The notes below the pieces were generated by a model. The model saw nothing but the letters and a program-made list of their open reading frames with translations, was not told the origin of the DNA and did no database searches. Of a DNA stretch of 64,000 nt, positions 26,261 to 35,900 are shown piece by piece. Origin of the DNA: Flagellimonas pacifica (lineage in GTDB: Bacteria; Bacteroidota; Bacteroidia; Flavobacteriales; Flavobacteriaceae). A program made the position numbers and the translations under genes. Numbering within the stretch: the stretch's first letter is position 1; every line of letters starts with the position of its first letter. The DNA is taken from assembly GCF_900215465.1 (NCBI RefSeq), contig NZ_OBEH01000004.1, positions 302,359 to 366,358 on the forward strand, written 5' to 3'.

Positions 26261-27163
26261 TCAACTAATAAATTTATCTACAACATATATTATCTGAATC
26301 AACGAGATATAAGTGACACTGGCCAACATCAATTTTCTTGCCGATGGGTTGTCCCGCTTTTCATATAATTTAAATCCAAAAAAGAGCATTCCCAATCCTG
26401 CCAATAACACAATTATTGCAGCTGGAATGGATAAATGCAACCTTCCTGTAAACCCAAAAGCCGGCATAACAGAGATTACGATCATCCATATGGTATAAAG
26501 TATAATCTGAAATGCAGTTCCTGCATCTTTTCGTCCGGTTGGCAACATTTTAAACCCGCCCTTTTTATAATCTTCATCCAACATCCACCCCAAAGCCCAA
26601 AAATGTGGGAATTGCCAAAAAAACTGAATCATGAACAAGGTTCCAGGTTCTATACCAAAATCGTTAGTTGCAGCCACCCAGCCCAACATGAACGGTATGG
26701 CCCCGGGAAAGGCTCCAACAAATACAGCAAGTGGTGTTTTTGTCTTTAATGGGGTATACACACTGGTATAAAGAAATATGGAAATAGCTCCGAACATTGC
26801 CGTTTTTGGGCTCAATATGTACAATGACACTATCCCTAAAATGGTTAAAACTATAGCTATCGCCATTGCAGTAGCCACCGACATTCTTCCAGATGGAATA
26901 GGGCGGTTTTTAGTGCGGTTCATAAGGGCATCCAAATCCTTTTCTATAACTTGATTAAAGGCATTGGAAGCGCCAACCATGCAATATCCACCAAAACCGA
27001 GTAAAAAAAGAGAGCTTAAATCAATTTGATAAGCCCCTAAAAAATATCCGGCAATTGATGAAAAAACCACACTAACAGCCAATTTGGCTTTGGTGATTTC
27101 CTTAAAATCTGTAAAAATCAAGGACAAGGATGTACTTTTTACGGAACCTATGGCAGATTTCAT
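26261..27163 (-). CDS. ctaB: Protoheme IX farnesyltransferase (heme O synthase)
   Basis: A 300-residue UbiA-type prenyltransferase that adds farnesyl to heme B to make heme O, the precursor of heme A for the aa3 oxidase. The prenyl diphosphate/Mg site NxxxDxxxD is present as NQVIEKDLDALMNRTKNRP (about residues 64-82), and the second acidic loop DEDYKKGGFKMLP (about 195-207) is typical of CtaB/CyoE. About nine hydrophobic helices. It is the first gene of the oxidase operon and has a good promoter (27183-27213). Confidence 0.94.
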   Translation of the reverse strand: MKSAIGSVKSTSLSLIFTDFKEITKAKLAVSVVFSSIAGYFLGAYQIDLSSLFLLGFGGYCMVGASNAFNQVIEKDLDALMNRTKNRPIPSGRMSVATAMAIAIVLTILGIVSLYILSPKTAMFGAISIFLYTSVYTPLKTKTPLAVFVGAFPGAIPFMLGWVAATNDFGIEPGTLFMIQFFWQFPHFWALGWMLDEDYKKGGFKMLPTGRKDAGTAFQIILYTIWMIVISVMPAFGFTGRLHLSIPAAIIVLLAGLGMLFFGFKLYEKRDNPSARKLMLASVTYISLIQIIYVVDKFIS

Positions 27164-27182
27164 CCACGTTTATATTGGCTGG

Positions 27183-27213
27183 CAAAGATAACGCCGTCAT
27201 ATTTCTTTTCCAA
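27183..27213 (-). promoter_or_regulatory. Promoter of the ctaB oxidase operon
   Basis: On the minus strand TTG (27213-27211) and TATCTTTG (27190-27183) are 20 bp apart, matching the Bacteroidota TTG-N19/21-TAnnTTTG promoter. Transcription would start near 27176, about 13 bases before the ctaB ATG. Confidence 0.7.
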
Positions 27214-27233
27214 CCTATTGAAGGTCTTTATGT

Positions 27234-27241
27234 TATTTTTG
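27234..27241 (+). promoter_or_regulatory. -7 promoter element for the MBL-fold gene
   Basis: TATTTTTG, exact TAnnTTTG, 47 bp before the ATG at 27289; no TTG at the right distance upstream. It is divergent from and partly interleaved with the ctaB promoter. Confidence 0.45.
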
Positions 27242-27288
27242 AACAAACGATACGTCTTACAGTTACATAAACTTATAAAAGCAACAGC

Positions 27289-28176
27289 ATGCGTTACATT
27301 CTCATTTTTACACTTCTATTTGCCACTTTTGTCCAAAGTCAAGAACAAGAAGTAGTTATTTCTATTGACACGCTGTCCCAAAAAGTATATATGCTTACCG
27401 GAAGAGGTGGTAATATTGGTATATATATTGGAGAAGAAAAGGTGTTTATGATCGATGACCAATTTGCACCTTTGAGCAATAAAATAAAAGTTGCCATAAA
27501 AACATTGACCAACAAACCCATTACCTATTTGGTAAATACACATATGCATGGGGATCATACGGGAGGCAATGTAAACTTTAACACTGAAACCACAACCTTA
27601 GTAGCACAGGATAATGTTAGAAAACGATTGATGCAAAAAGGCCTTGCAAATGTAAAAGCCAACAAATTGAGCCAGCAAGATTATGAAAAAACACTCCCGG
27701 AGATAACGTATTCAGAAGATCTTACTTTTTATGATGGTGATGAGACCATAATGGCATTTCATGTACACAATGCTCATACCGATGGAGACACCATGATTTA
27801 TTTTGTCAATGAAAATATACTGCATATGGGTGACACCTACTTTTCTGGACGCTATCCTTACATTGATTTAAATAGCGGAGGCAGCTTGAATGGATACATT
27901 GCAGCTCATAAAAAAGCATTGTTGGTGATTGATGAAAATACCAAAATAATCCCAGGGCATGGAAGGCCCTCCAAAAAAAGTGAATTGGAAACTTATGTGA
28001 TCATGCTTGAAGATATTAGGGCGAGCATACAACAAGAGATTAACGGCAAAAAGTCTTTGGACCAAGTTAAGAATAACTCAGGTTTAACTGTCAAATATGA
28101 TACCACGCATGGTAATGGTTATATCAATCCTGAGAAAATGCGGGAGCAGGTGTACAAAAGCTTAACAAAAAAGTGA
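27289..28176 (+). CDS. Secreted metallo-beta-lactamase-fold hydrolase
   Basis: A 295-residue protein with a signal peptide (MRYILIFTLLFATFVQS) and the dinuclear metal site of the superfamily: HMHGDHTGG (His85, His87, Asp89, His90), a distal His in VHNAHTDGDT (about 163), an Asp in HMGDTYF (about 182) and His in PGHGRP (about 224). The mature protein acts outside the inner membrane. The chemistry cannot be narrowed: B3-like lactamase, lactonase or another hydrolase activity are possible, and a general MBL-fold hydrolase is the safest call. It is a single-gene unit with a strong terminator. Confidence 0.88.
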   Translation: MRYILIFTLLFATFVQSQEQEVVISIDTLSQKVYMLTGRGGNIGIYIGEEKVFMIDDQFAPLSNKIKVAIKTLTNKPITYLVNTHMHGDHTGGNVNFNTETTTLVAQDNVRKRLMQKGLANVKANKLSQQDYEKTLPEITYSEDLTFYDGDETIMAFHVHNAHTDGDTMIYFVNENILHMGDTYFSGRYPYIDLNSGGSLNGYIAAHKKALLVIDENTKIIPGHGRPSKKSELETYVIMLEDIRASIQQEINGKKSLDQVKNNSGLTVKYDTTHGNGYINPEKMREQVYKSLTKK

Positions 28177-28200
28177 TCAATACAACAGTAGAAGAATAAA

Positions 28201-28232
28201 AAAAGCCCTGACGTTTCCATCAGGGCTTTTTC
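28201..28232. terminator. Bidirectional terminator between MBL-fold and tonB-like genes
   Basis: Perfect 11-bp inverted repeat (AAAAGCCCTGA at 28201-28211, TCAGGGCTTTT at 28220-28230) with an 8-base loop, A run before and T run after. It lies in the convergent gap. Confidence 0.9.
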
Positions 28233-28260
28233 ATTCCTGCCTCAACAGGAAGTATATATT

Positions 28261-28965
28261 TTATTGTAGTTTAAACGTAATAGGAATACTAAAAGGTACT
28301 TTTACTGCTCTTCCCCTTTGCTTACCCGGGGTCATCTTTGGAAGTTTGCTAATAATTCTCATTGCTTCCTTCTCTAAATTTTTGTCTGGCCCACGCATTC
28401 TAATATTCCCAATACTACCATCCTTTTGGATAACAAAAACTACACTAACCCTACCTTGAACACCCATTTCCTGAGCAATTTCAGGGTAACGGAAGTTTTT
28501 ACGTATGTGCTTTTGCATCATTTCTTGGAAACATTGCTTTTTGTTACTTGATTTTTCACAACCAGGGAATACAGGCACATCTTCAATCACGGCAAAAGGA
28601 ACTGAAATATCTTCTTCAACTTCCTCTACCTCCACTTCTTCAACTTCCATAACCTCTTCTTCCTGGCTGGTTTCAGTTGATTCAATTACAGTTTCTTCAA
28701 CTTCCTCTTCATCTTCAACAACCTCTATAACTTCTGGTGCAGCTGGTGGCGGTGGCGGTGGCGGTGTTTTAATCTGCTCAGTCATCGGCACTTCTTCATC
28801 CAACTGATCTTCAACGTTCATTGAAATATCATAATCGTTGGACTTATCATATTTTTTCCACTCCATAGCTCCATAAACCAACCCCAAAACAGCGGCCAAC
28901 CCTATTACAAAATAGAGCGTACTGTTTTTACCTACATCTGCTTTTGGATTCTTTTTTAGTTCCAT
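28261..28965 (-). CDS. TonB-type energy transducer
   Basis: A 234-residue protein with one N-terminal helix (about 18-35), a proline run (KTPPPPPPPAAP, about 66-77), a highly acidic Glu/Val stretch (about 80-125) in place of the usual Pro/Lys spacer, and a C-terminal TonB domain (about 155-234, with VQGRVSVVFVIQKDGSIGNIRM and PFSIPITFKL). It would couple proton-motive force to TonB-dependent outer-membrane transporters. ExbB and ExbD are not in the window. It follows the vanZ-like gene by 52 bp. Confidence 0.92.
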   Translation of the reverse strand: MELKKNPKADVGKNSTLYFVIGLAAVLGLVYGAMEWKKYDKSNDYDISMNVEDQLDEEVPMTEQIKTPPPPPPPAAPEVIEVVEDEEEVEETVIESTETSQEEEVMEVEEVEVEEVEEDISVPFAVIEDVPVFPGCEKSSNKKQCFQEMMQKHIRKNFRYPEIAQEMGVQGRVSVVFVIQKDGSIGNIRMRGPDKNLEKEAMRIISKLPKMTPGKQRGRAVKVPFSIPITFKLQ

Positions 28966-29017
28966 CGTTTTGATTTTAGTGTTTGCTAATTTAATTATTA
29001 ATTGATTAAATAAACAA

Positions 29018-29419
29018 TTAAAATTTCCATTTTAACGGCCTTTCTTTAGAAAAATACCATTTAATTAAGCCAACTCCTACAAATGCCCCAAAAGTATTGG
29101 CAATAACATCGCCAAATTCTGCCATGCGATTTGTAGTAAGTGTATGTTGTAGTACCTCAATAAGCATACCATAAAAAACAGCAACAAAAACCATCAAGTT
29201 GATAGCTTTGTTAAGCCCTAAATTCCCTTTAGTGCGTTCTCGCAAAAACAGACATCCTAAAATGGCAAACATGGCATAAAAAGAAAAATGGGTAATCTTA
29301 TCGGCATAAGGAATATTCACCCTACCTGTATCCAAATCTGAAAATGAAAATAAGCTGAGCACTGTAACAAACAGTACCCAGCTTATAAATAATAAGGTAA
29401 ATATATAGTTTTTAAGCAC
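29018..29419 (-). CDS. VanZ-family membrane protein
   Basis: A 133-residue membrane protein with four helices (about 6-24, 42-58, 76-95 and 105-125) and the VanZ pattern: YADKITHFSFYAMFAILGC and VLQHTLTTNRMAEFGDVIANTFGAFVGV. The role of such short VanZ proteins is unclear. Its start overlaps the end of gcvH: the in-frame options are TTG 29422 or GTG 29419, and no ATG precedes the first helix, so translation is probably coupled to gcvH. GTG was chosen; the true start could be the TTG. Confidence 0.8.
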   Translation of the reverse strand: MLKNYIFTLLFISWVLFVTVLSLFSFSDLDTGRVNIPYADKITHFSFYAMFAILGCLFLRERTKGNLGLNKAINLMVFVAVFYGMLIEVLQHTLTTNRMAEFGDVIANTFGAFVGVGLIKWYFSKERPLKWKF

Positions 29420-29792
29420 CAATCAATGCCTTGTAATCTTCATCGCTCATCAAACCTTCAACTTCAGAGGTATCACTCATTTTGATTTTGATCATCCAAC
29501 CTTCACCATAAGGGTCCGTATTCACTTTTTCTGGTTCATCTTCCAAAGCTTCATTGAATTCAATGATTTCACCACTTAACGGCAAAAACAAATCTGAAAC
29601 AGTTTTTACTGCTTCTACTGTGCCAAACACCTCTTCTTTGTCCAAAGTTTCATCCAAAGTTTCCACTTCCACATATACAATATCTCCCAATTCGCCTTGG
29701 GCAAAATCCGTGATTCCAACTGTGGCTACATCACCATCAATTTTAATCCATTCATGGTCTTTAGTGTATTTTAGTTCCGCTGGTATATTCAT
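29412..29792 (-). CDS. gcvH: Glycine cleavage system H protein
   Basis: A 126-residue lipoyl-carrier protein that shuttles the aminomethyl intermediate between P, T and L proteins of glycine cleavage. The lipoyl lysine is Lys63 in VEAVKTVSDL. Start ATG 29792 (MNIPAELKYTKDHEW) is the family start; an upstream in-frame codon at 29849 lies inside the promoter. The other gcv genes are not in the window. In flavobacteria gcvH often lies beside sprA, as here. Confidence 0.96.
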   Translation of the reverse strand: MNIPAELKYTKDHEWIKIDGDVATVGITDFAQGELGDIVYVEVETLDETLDKEEVFGTVEAVKTVSDLFLPLSGEIIEFNEALEDEPEKVNTDPYGEGWMIKIKMSDTSEVEGLMSDEDYKALIGA

Positions 29793-29818
29793 TATTGTTT
29801 TTTGTTTTAGTAAAGTGA

Positions 29819-29849
29819 CAAATGTAATGGATTGGATTTTGCTTTTCAA
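29819..29849 (-). promoter_or_regulatory. Promoter of gcvH
   Basis: On the minus strand TTG (29849-29847) and TACATTTG (29826-29819) are 20 bp apart, an exact match to the Bacteroidota consensus. Transcription would start near 29812, about 20 bases before the gcvH ATG, and gives gcvH-vanZ-tonB a promoter separate from sprA. Confidence 0.7.
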
Positions 29850-29904
29850 GCAAATTTTACAAGAAAATAATTGGCAATAAAAACTTTAAGTTACCCCATT
29901 GGAG

Positions 29905-32900
29905 TTAATTCCCAAAATTATACCTAATGGTGAAACCGGTATTGATTGTGGTTTGAGGGAAGGCTGTGGATACGGCAAACTGAGAAAATGAATGGTCATA
30001 AAAGAAAAGGGCATTTAAACTTTTACTAAGGGCATAATCTGCCGTGAACTTGACTGACATTAATTTTTGACCTGATGTTATTTGATTATTATCAATATCA
30101 AGATTGCGGATAATGGTAATGTTATCTCTCAGAGACACATCCGCTTTTAAGTTAAGATCTCCTTTCAATCGAGTTTTCTGCCCTCCAATATTGGTTACAA
30201 ACTTCACATCCTTAAAACGATATCCTAATCCCAAGGTATATTCTTTTCCATTGATTTCCGTAAGCAGGTTATTATCAAAACTTAAGGACATTGTTCTATC
30301 TGTTCGCACCTCAGCCAAAAAACTAAAGGAATTCTTCATTTCAAAATCCATCCGCATTAACGGATTGAACTCATCATTAAGTACTACGTTATTGATAATG
30401 TTCTCTGGAAGGAAATCTCCAGTTTCTGGATCAGTAGCTGTGTTCTGACGCTCTAAGTTTGTTTGAAAAGAGTTAATACTGTATGCTGCACGGTACCCAT
30501 GACTTAAAGAGAAACGTTTGAATTTCTTTTTAAACCATCTGTTTTTCATCAACCCGGTATACTTAACAGTCCAGTTGGGAATAGGTATCTCACGAAAGGC
30601 ATCTAAATTGACCCTGTTCACGTCCTGACCTGTATAAGCAGCGAAGAACGCTGGCAACAACACTTCTTGCTGGGTCTTTCCATATCTCTCCGGGAATCCA
30701 TCTTCATCCGGAGTCCCAGGGCTTTGCCCTCTATCCGAAACCAATCTGTTGGCTATGGTAATCCTGTTCTCCTTGAATTTTTCAAAAGTTTCTGAATTAA
30801 ACTCGTCGCTTTTACTAAAAACGGTTCCTATCATCATTGTTGAGATACTGAAAGTACCAAATGTATTCCCTAGTAAATTCTCATATTCAAATTGCCCACT
30901 GCCTACATCATTAACGCGGAAATTTTCTTGATAACTATCCGACATCAAACGGTCAGCAGAAAGATCGATTGTTAAGTGCTGAGTTGGTTGGGCCGTAGCC
31001 GTAATATTCAATTGCTTTCTTGAATTCTGCATGTATTGCGAATTGAATTCTGGGAAAGTTGTCAACCAACCATTCCTTGCAGCTTCAAAACGAACATCTG
31101 CCTGACTTCCAAAGACAAAACCAAGATTTGGACGCGTAGTTCCAATAAACCCTATAGATTGGGTATAACCTGGCAAAACTTTTCCACTGTTCTCATTATA
31201 AGTTACATTAACCCGCTTTACCATGGTCAAAACATCAACCAAAGTATTAAAAGCTTTGCTTGTTTTTTTAGGTGAATTTTGATCTTCAGCTCCGGAAGCA
31301 GGGTTTCCAGCCTTGTCCCTTCTCACCTGAACTTGATTTGCAGTTACTTTACCGCTTCGCTTTTTCAATCCTAAAAAGTCATAAAAACGTTGCATGGTCA
31401 AATTAGCCGTGATACTATGGGTATTGGCATTTTGAACAGTATTAATGCTTTCTCCTGCAACTTCAATGAGTGCATCGCCGCCACGTTGCCAATCAAAATT
31501 ACTGGTGTACGTATAATTTGCATCAATAAAGTTTAAAAATGGAAATTTATCAAAAGGCAATTTATAACCTATTTCCATTTCCTGATGATGGCGATTGGGT
31601 TCACCCACGTCAAAGAATCCATCCCAAAGATCCAACGCTTTGTCAATTCCTGAATCGGGATCATCATCCACATTGAAATAATTACGGACAATATTATTAT
31701 TGGTAGCTGTCAACCTCAACCGTAACGATTTGGAAATACTATAATTTAATGCATATTGCCAATTGAACAGGTAATTGCGCTGTTGCAGTAAAGGCAGCTC
31801 CAAGGCTTCTACTCCAGGCTCCAATACATCTCTAAACCTTTGCTGGTTGAATGACCTGTTGTAGTTGGCATTTACAGATAAACTTGTGGGCAACACATTA
31901 AAATTGAGTTCTTTGAGCCATCGCCAATACTTACTCATAAAAAGCGAGTCTTTTTTAGCAAAAGGAGCAACCGGGGCTGGCTTAAAATTGTGATTATACA
32001 CAAAACCCGTATTCACATTTTGATCGCGAAGGTTAGCCACTTCAAAATCCCGATGGTTTGTTTCATTATAGGAATAGTTAAAGGTGAAATTCTCTACATC
32101 AAAGAAGTTCTCTTTCGCTTCCTCTCCTCTATTTTTTCTTACTCCAATAAGATTGATGCTTGTTCTTTTGGTATAATCCTCGGCCTGTTTTTTAATGGTT
32201 TCTGCATCTTCTGAAGTTGCCGCTGCAGCAATCCGGTCGTCCAATTTTAAATCGTCATACACAGGATCAAATTCCGGAGTGATCAAACTCTCTGAGATTC
32301 CATAATTGAATGGAATCTGAATTCCCCATTTTTCGGGCAACAACTGACCTACATTAACATTGGTGACCACGTCATATGAAATAGCATCTTCCCTTGAACG
32401 CTCATTGGGCATTTGATCAATAGACCCAAAACCTGAAGTGCTACGACTTCCAGTTGCCGTTACATTTGCAAAATCAGCCATATTTGCATCCATAGCTGCT
32501 ATGGCTGCCCAGCCTCCGTTATTGTCCAGTCCAGCTAAGCGAAGCTCATTAAACCAAACTTCTCCTCTTGCTGGCAGGTCATCAATATTTTTAATTCCCA
32601 CCATCATTCCGCGTATGCTCCCCAAAGAAGGGTTACCTCGAATTCCAATACGAAGCCTACCCAAGGTTCTCGGAGCAAATTCGTCTACAAGGACCGCTTC
32701 ACCGTCCACAATTTCATAATAGTTGATTTGGTTCAGTGTCTGCTCTGCTATTCCCTTGGATTTTACTTTGTTTAAATCACTTAAAGCAACATCTATCTGG
32801 TTTACATCTGGCCAAATCTCATCTGCCGAAGTAACATTGAAGGATGTTAATTGTAAGGGAAGTTCTATTTGGTAAAAATTTTCTGAAAAATCTGTTCCAA

Positions 32901-35900
32901 TTCTAAGAAACCCAACCAAAGGAGTATCACTATCGGAATAATCACCATTCATTATTTTTTCAGCATGCATAAACATTTTAATACGTTCATACTGTCGCAC
33001 ATCAATATTTACATTTTTGAAAACGCCACGAGCATCTTGTGGTTCCAAATTCTCAACCACAAAAGAAAGTGATTGTTCATTCTGCCTGATAATGGTGTTG
33101 TTGTTATTGAGCTGTTCCCTAATTACTCCAGGAGGCAAAACATAAGGAATAGGTTGCCTACCAAAATTCTCTTCTATATTTACAGTATTCACATCGGTCA
33201 CTGTACCATCATCTAAAGGATCGTTGTCCACATCTGGTTGTAAAGAGTTGGTATATGTTCTCCAATCCCCTCTTACCAAATCCAAGGTAGCAAAACGAAG
33301 CACTACGTCATCGGAAAATCCGGTCAGGTACATCCGCATGAAGCTTATGGAGCGAAAATCAGTTATTCCTCCAACAGCATCGGTAAAATCACTCAATGGA
33401 ATCTTATATTGAATCCACCTTCTGTTCAACTGGCCACCGTTGGGAAGTGTTGGCGTAAGACCTTCACGAATATCCGTCACATATTGATCATTTATAGTGG
33501 TATTTGGTTTTATCTGAATTCGATATTCAAAATAACTATTGACCGTGTTCATGGTCAAGTCACGATCAATATCCTCCACATCTGGCAATGTGGTAGACCC
33601 TCTATTGGTATTGCTTACAGCTACAGGCGAGTTACCATCTGGATTATTAAAGTCCTGATACCGTTCCAAAATACTTCCCTCTCTATTCAGGTAATATTGG
33701 TAGTTATCCAATGCGGGATCTTCACTTGGGCCATTATAAATTGTTTGTTCGTTGGCATCATCCAAGCCGTCCAATCCAACATCTTGCAGAGCCCTGTTTC
33801 CTTCATCTGCATCAAAGGCATAAACCAATGACTGGGTTGAAGGTACCTGACCCCAAATTGTAGGTCTTGGTGTTTCATTATTTGTACTTGCCGGCAGACC
33901 ATTTTCATATTGCTTGCGACCATCCCTTAATATATCCTCAGAGATATTCCCCAAATTAAATACAAGTTCACCTGCATTAGCACCATTGGTTTGGCCATCT
34001 ACATATGGATCTAAAACCCAAAATTGCACAAACTCAACATTAGATTGCTCAAAATTGGTACTGCTCAGTGGGCGCATGATCCCAGCCCATTTATCTTCTG
34101 AAGTTTCCGTTGCAAAACTTGGATTTGCATTATAAGGTCCCTTTTGGTTGGGATAATAGACCATGTCCAACGTTCCTTGAACCTGCGTTTGTCCCTGCGC
34201 AATATCCGTTTCCGTAAATACTTCATTTATAAATACCCTACGAGTAGAGTTCAACGAGACATCATTATCCGATAATCCTGACGGTCTTTGGTTAGTATAA
34301 AAAATGGGATCTATGGTATACCATGCCATTTTTGCCCTTTCATAACCCACACTAATATCTGTTCTATCATCCAAAAATTCAACTGGCGGACTAGCCAAAG
34401 ACCATCCCAAAGATGAACGGATATCTATCAAAGCCTGCGCTCCTTCAAAATCATCCAAATAGGTAGTAGTCTCACCCTGAAAATCTGCATTTTTGGGTGA
34501 GTTTGGCTTTAAAAAGGCCACTTCTCCACGTAAAGACAGGTTAGATGGCACGTCTGTATCTATATTTGGAAGCTTGTTCGCCAATCTTGTCAAGAAAGGA
34601 ATCTCCGTACTAAAATTTCCGTTAAGCCCAAAAATGGTATTATTCACCGGCTCAACCCCAAAGTTTGATTTTTGTGTAAGCGGTCTTTCATTCAGGTTCA
34701 ATAAAGTTCCTCCAAGTACAAAATTTTCATTGAATTTGTGTTCAACATTTATCCCTGTGAACCTTCTTGTTTGCTGCCCAAAAACAGCGTTGTTCTCTAC
34801 CGAGATATTAATCGGGGTATTGGATGCCGCCAAACTAGGGTCCAAAATTTGTACCGTTCCAGCTTGGTAGTTCACCGTATAATCTATTCCTTCTTGCAAT
34901 TGTCTTCCTCCAGCCGTTACTCTAACTGACCCTCTTGGCACATTAAATGCTCCAATTGGGATACCATTGTTTCCTTGGGATTTGTAACGTCCTTTTATTT
35001 GGAATCGGTTTTTTTCTGCATCTTGTAAAGAGGCAGCTTTAGTTTTGGCGTACATGTTTCGAAATACGTAACGCTGTTGATTGGCATTGTATCCTGCATC
35101 ATTTTCCACGTCATAGGTTCCTCCTCCTAATTGTTCAAACAGAAATTTCCCAAAGGGTTCCACTTTTGTAAAAATGATTCGTCCAGATTGAGCATCTACC
35201 GTAATTCCAGGAACATAATCAAAGAAACCATCGCCACCGGGTTGTACATCATTGTAGATATTCAATCTATCCAGATTGAATACATCCAAAAGAATACGCT
35301 CTTCCAAACCTGTAGGCCAACCAATATTGGGATCAACCGGGGATATATAGTTTCTAGGAGTCGGGTCAGAATAAAGAATGTTCAGTTTAAAATCTTCTTG
35401 GCTCAATTGGAATGCACCTGTAGCATAAATATTTTTCATCATCAAATCCCAGATAGGATCTTCTACATTGGTGATGTTACTTTTTAGTAATTTCAAGATC
35501 AGGGTATTGTTTTCAATAATTGGGTTTACACCTCCTGACACTGTAGTTGCATCAACCCCTCCATTGGCAAATTCTCCTACTTGAAAAACCTCTCCATTTA
35601 CGGTATACTGGAATGCCACACCTAAAACCTCGTCATTGCTCAATCGTTGATTCAAGGAAATATAGCCTAATTGGGGGTCGAACTGATAATCCCTTTGTTG
35701 TTCCAATTTTCTGGCGTTTTCCAGAATGGCATAATCAAAGCCTTGATTGACGGTATATCCTGGAACATTAAAACCTTGCTCTACCGTAGCTATATCTCTA
35801 ATGGATTCTGTCAATGCACCAGTCCCAATTTGACCGGGATCAAAATTGTTGGCCCTGTTTTGAGGAAAGCCGGAAGCTATTGCCGCAGCATCAAAAAATC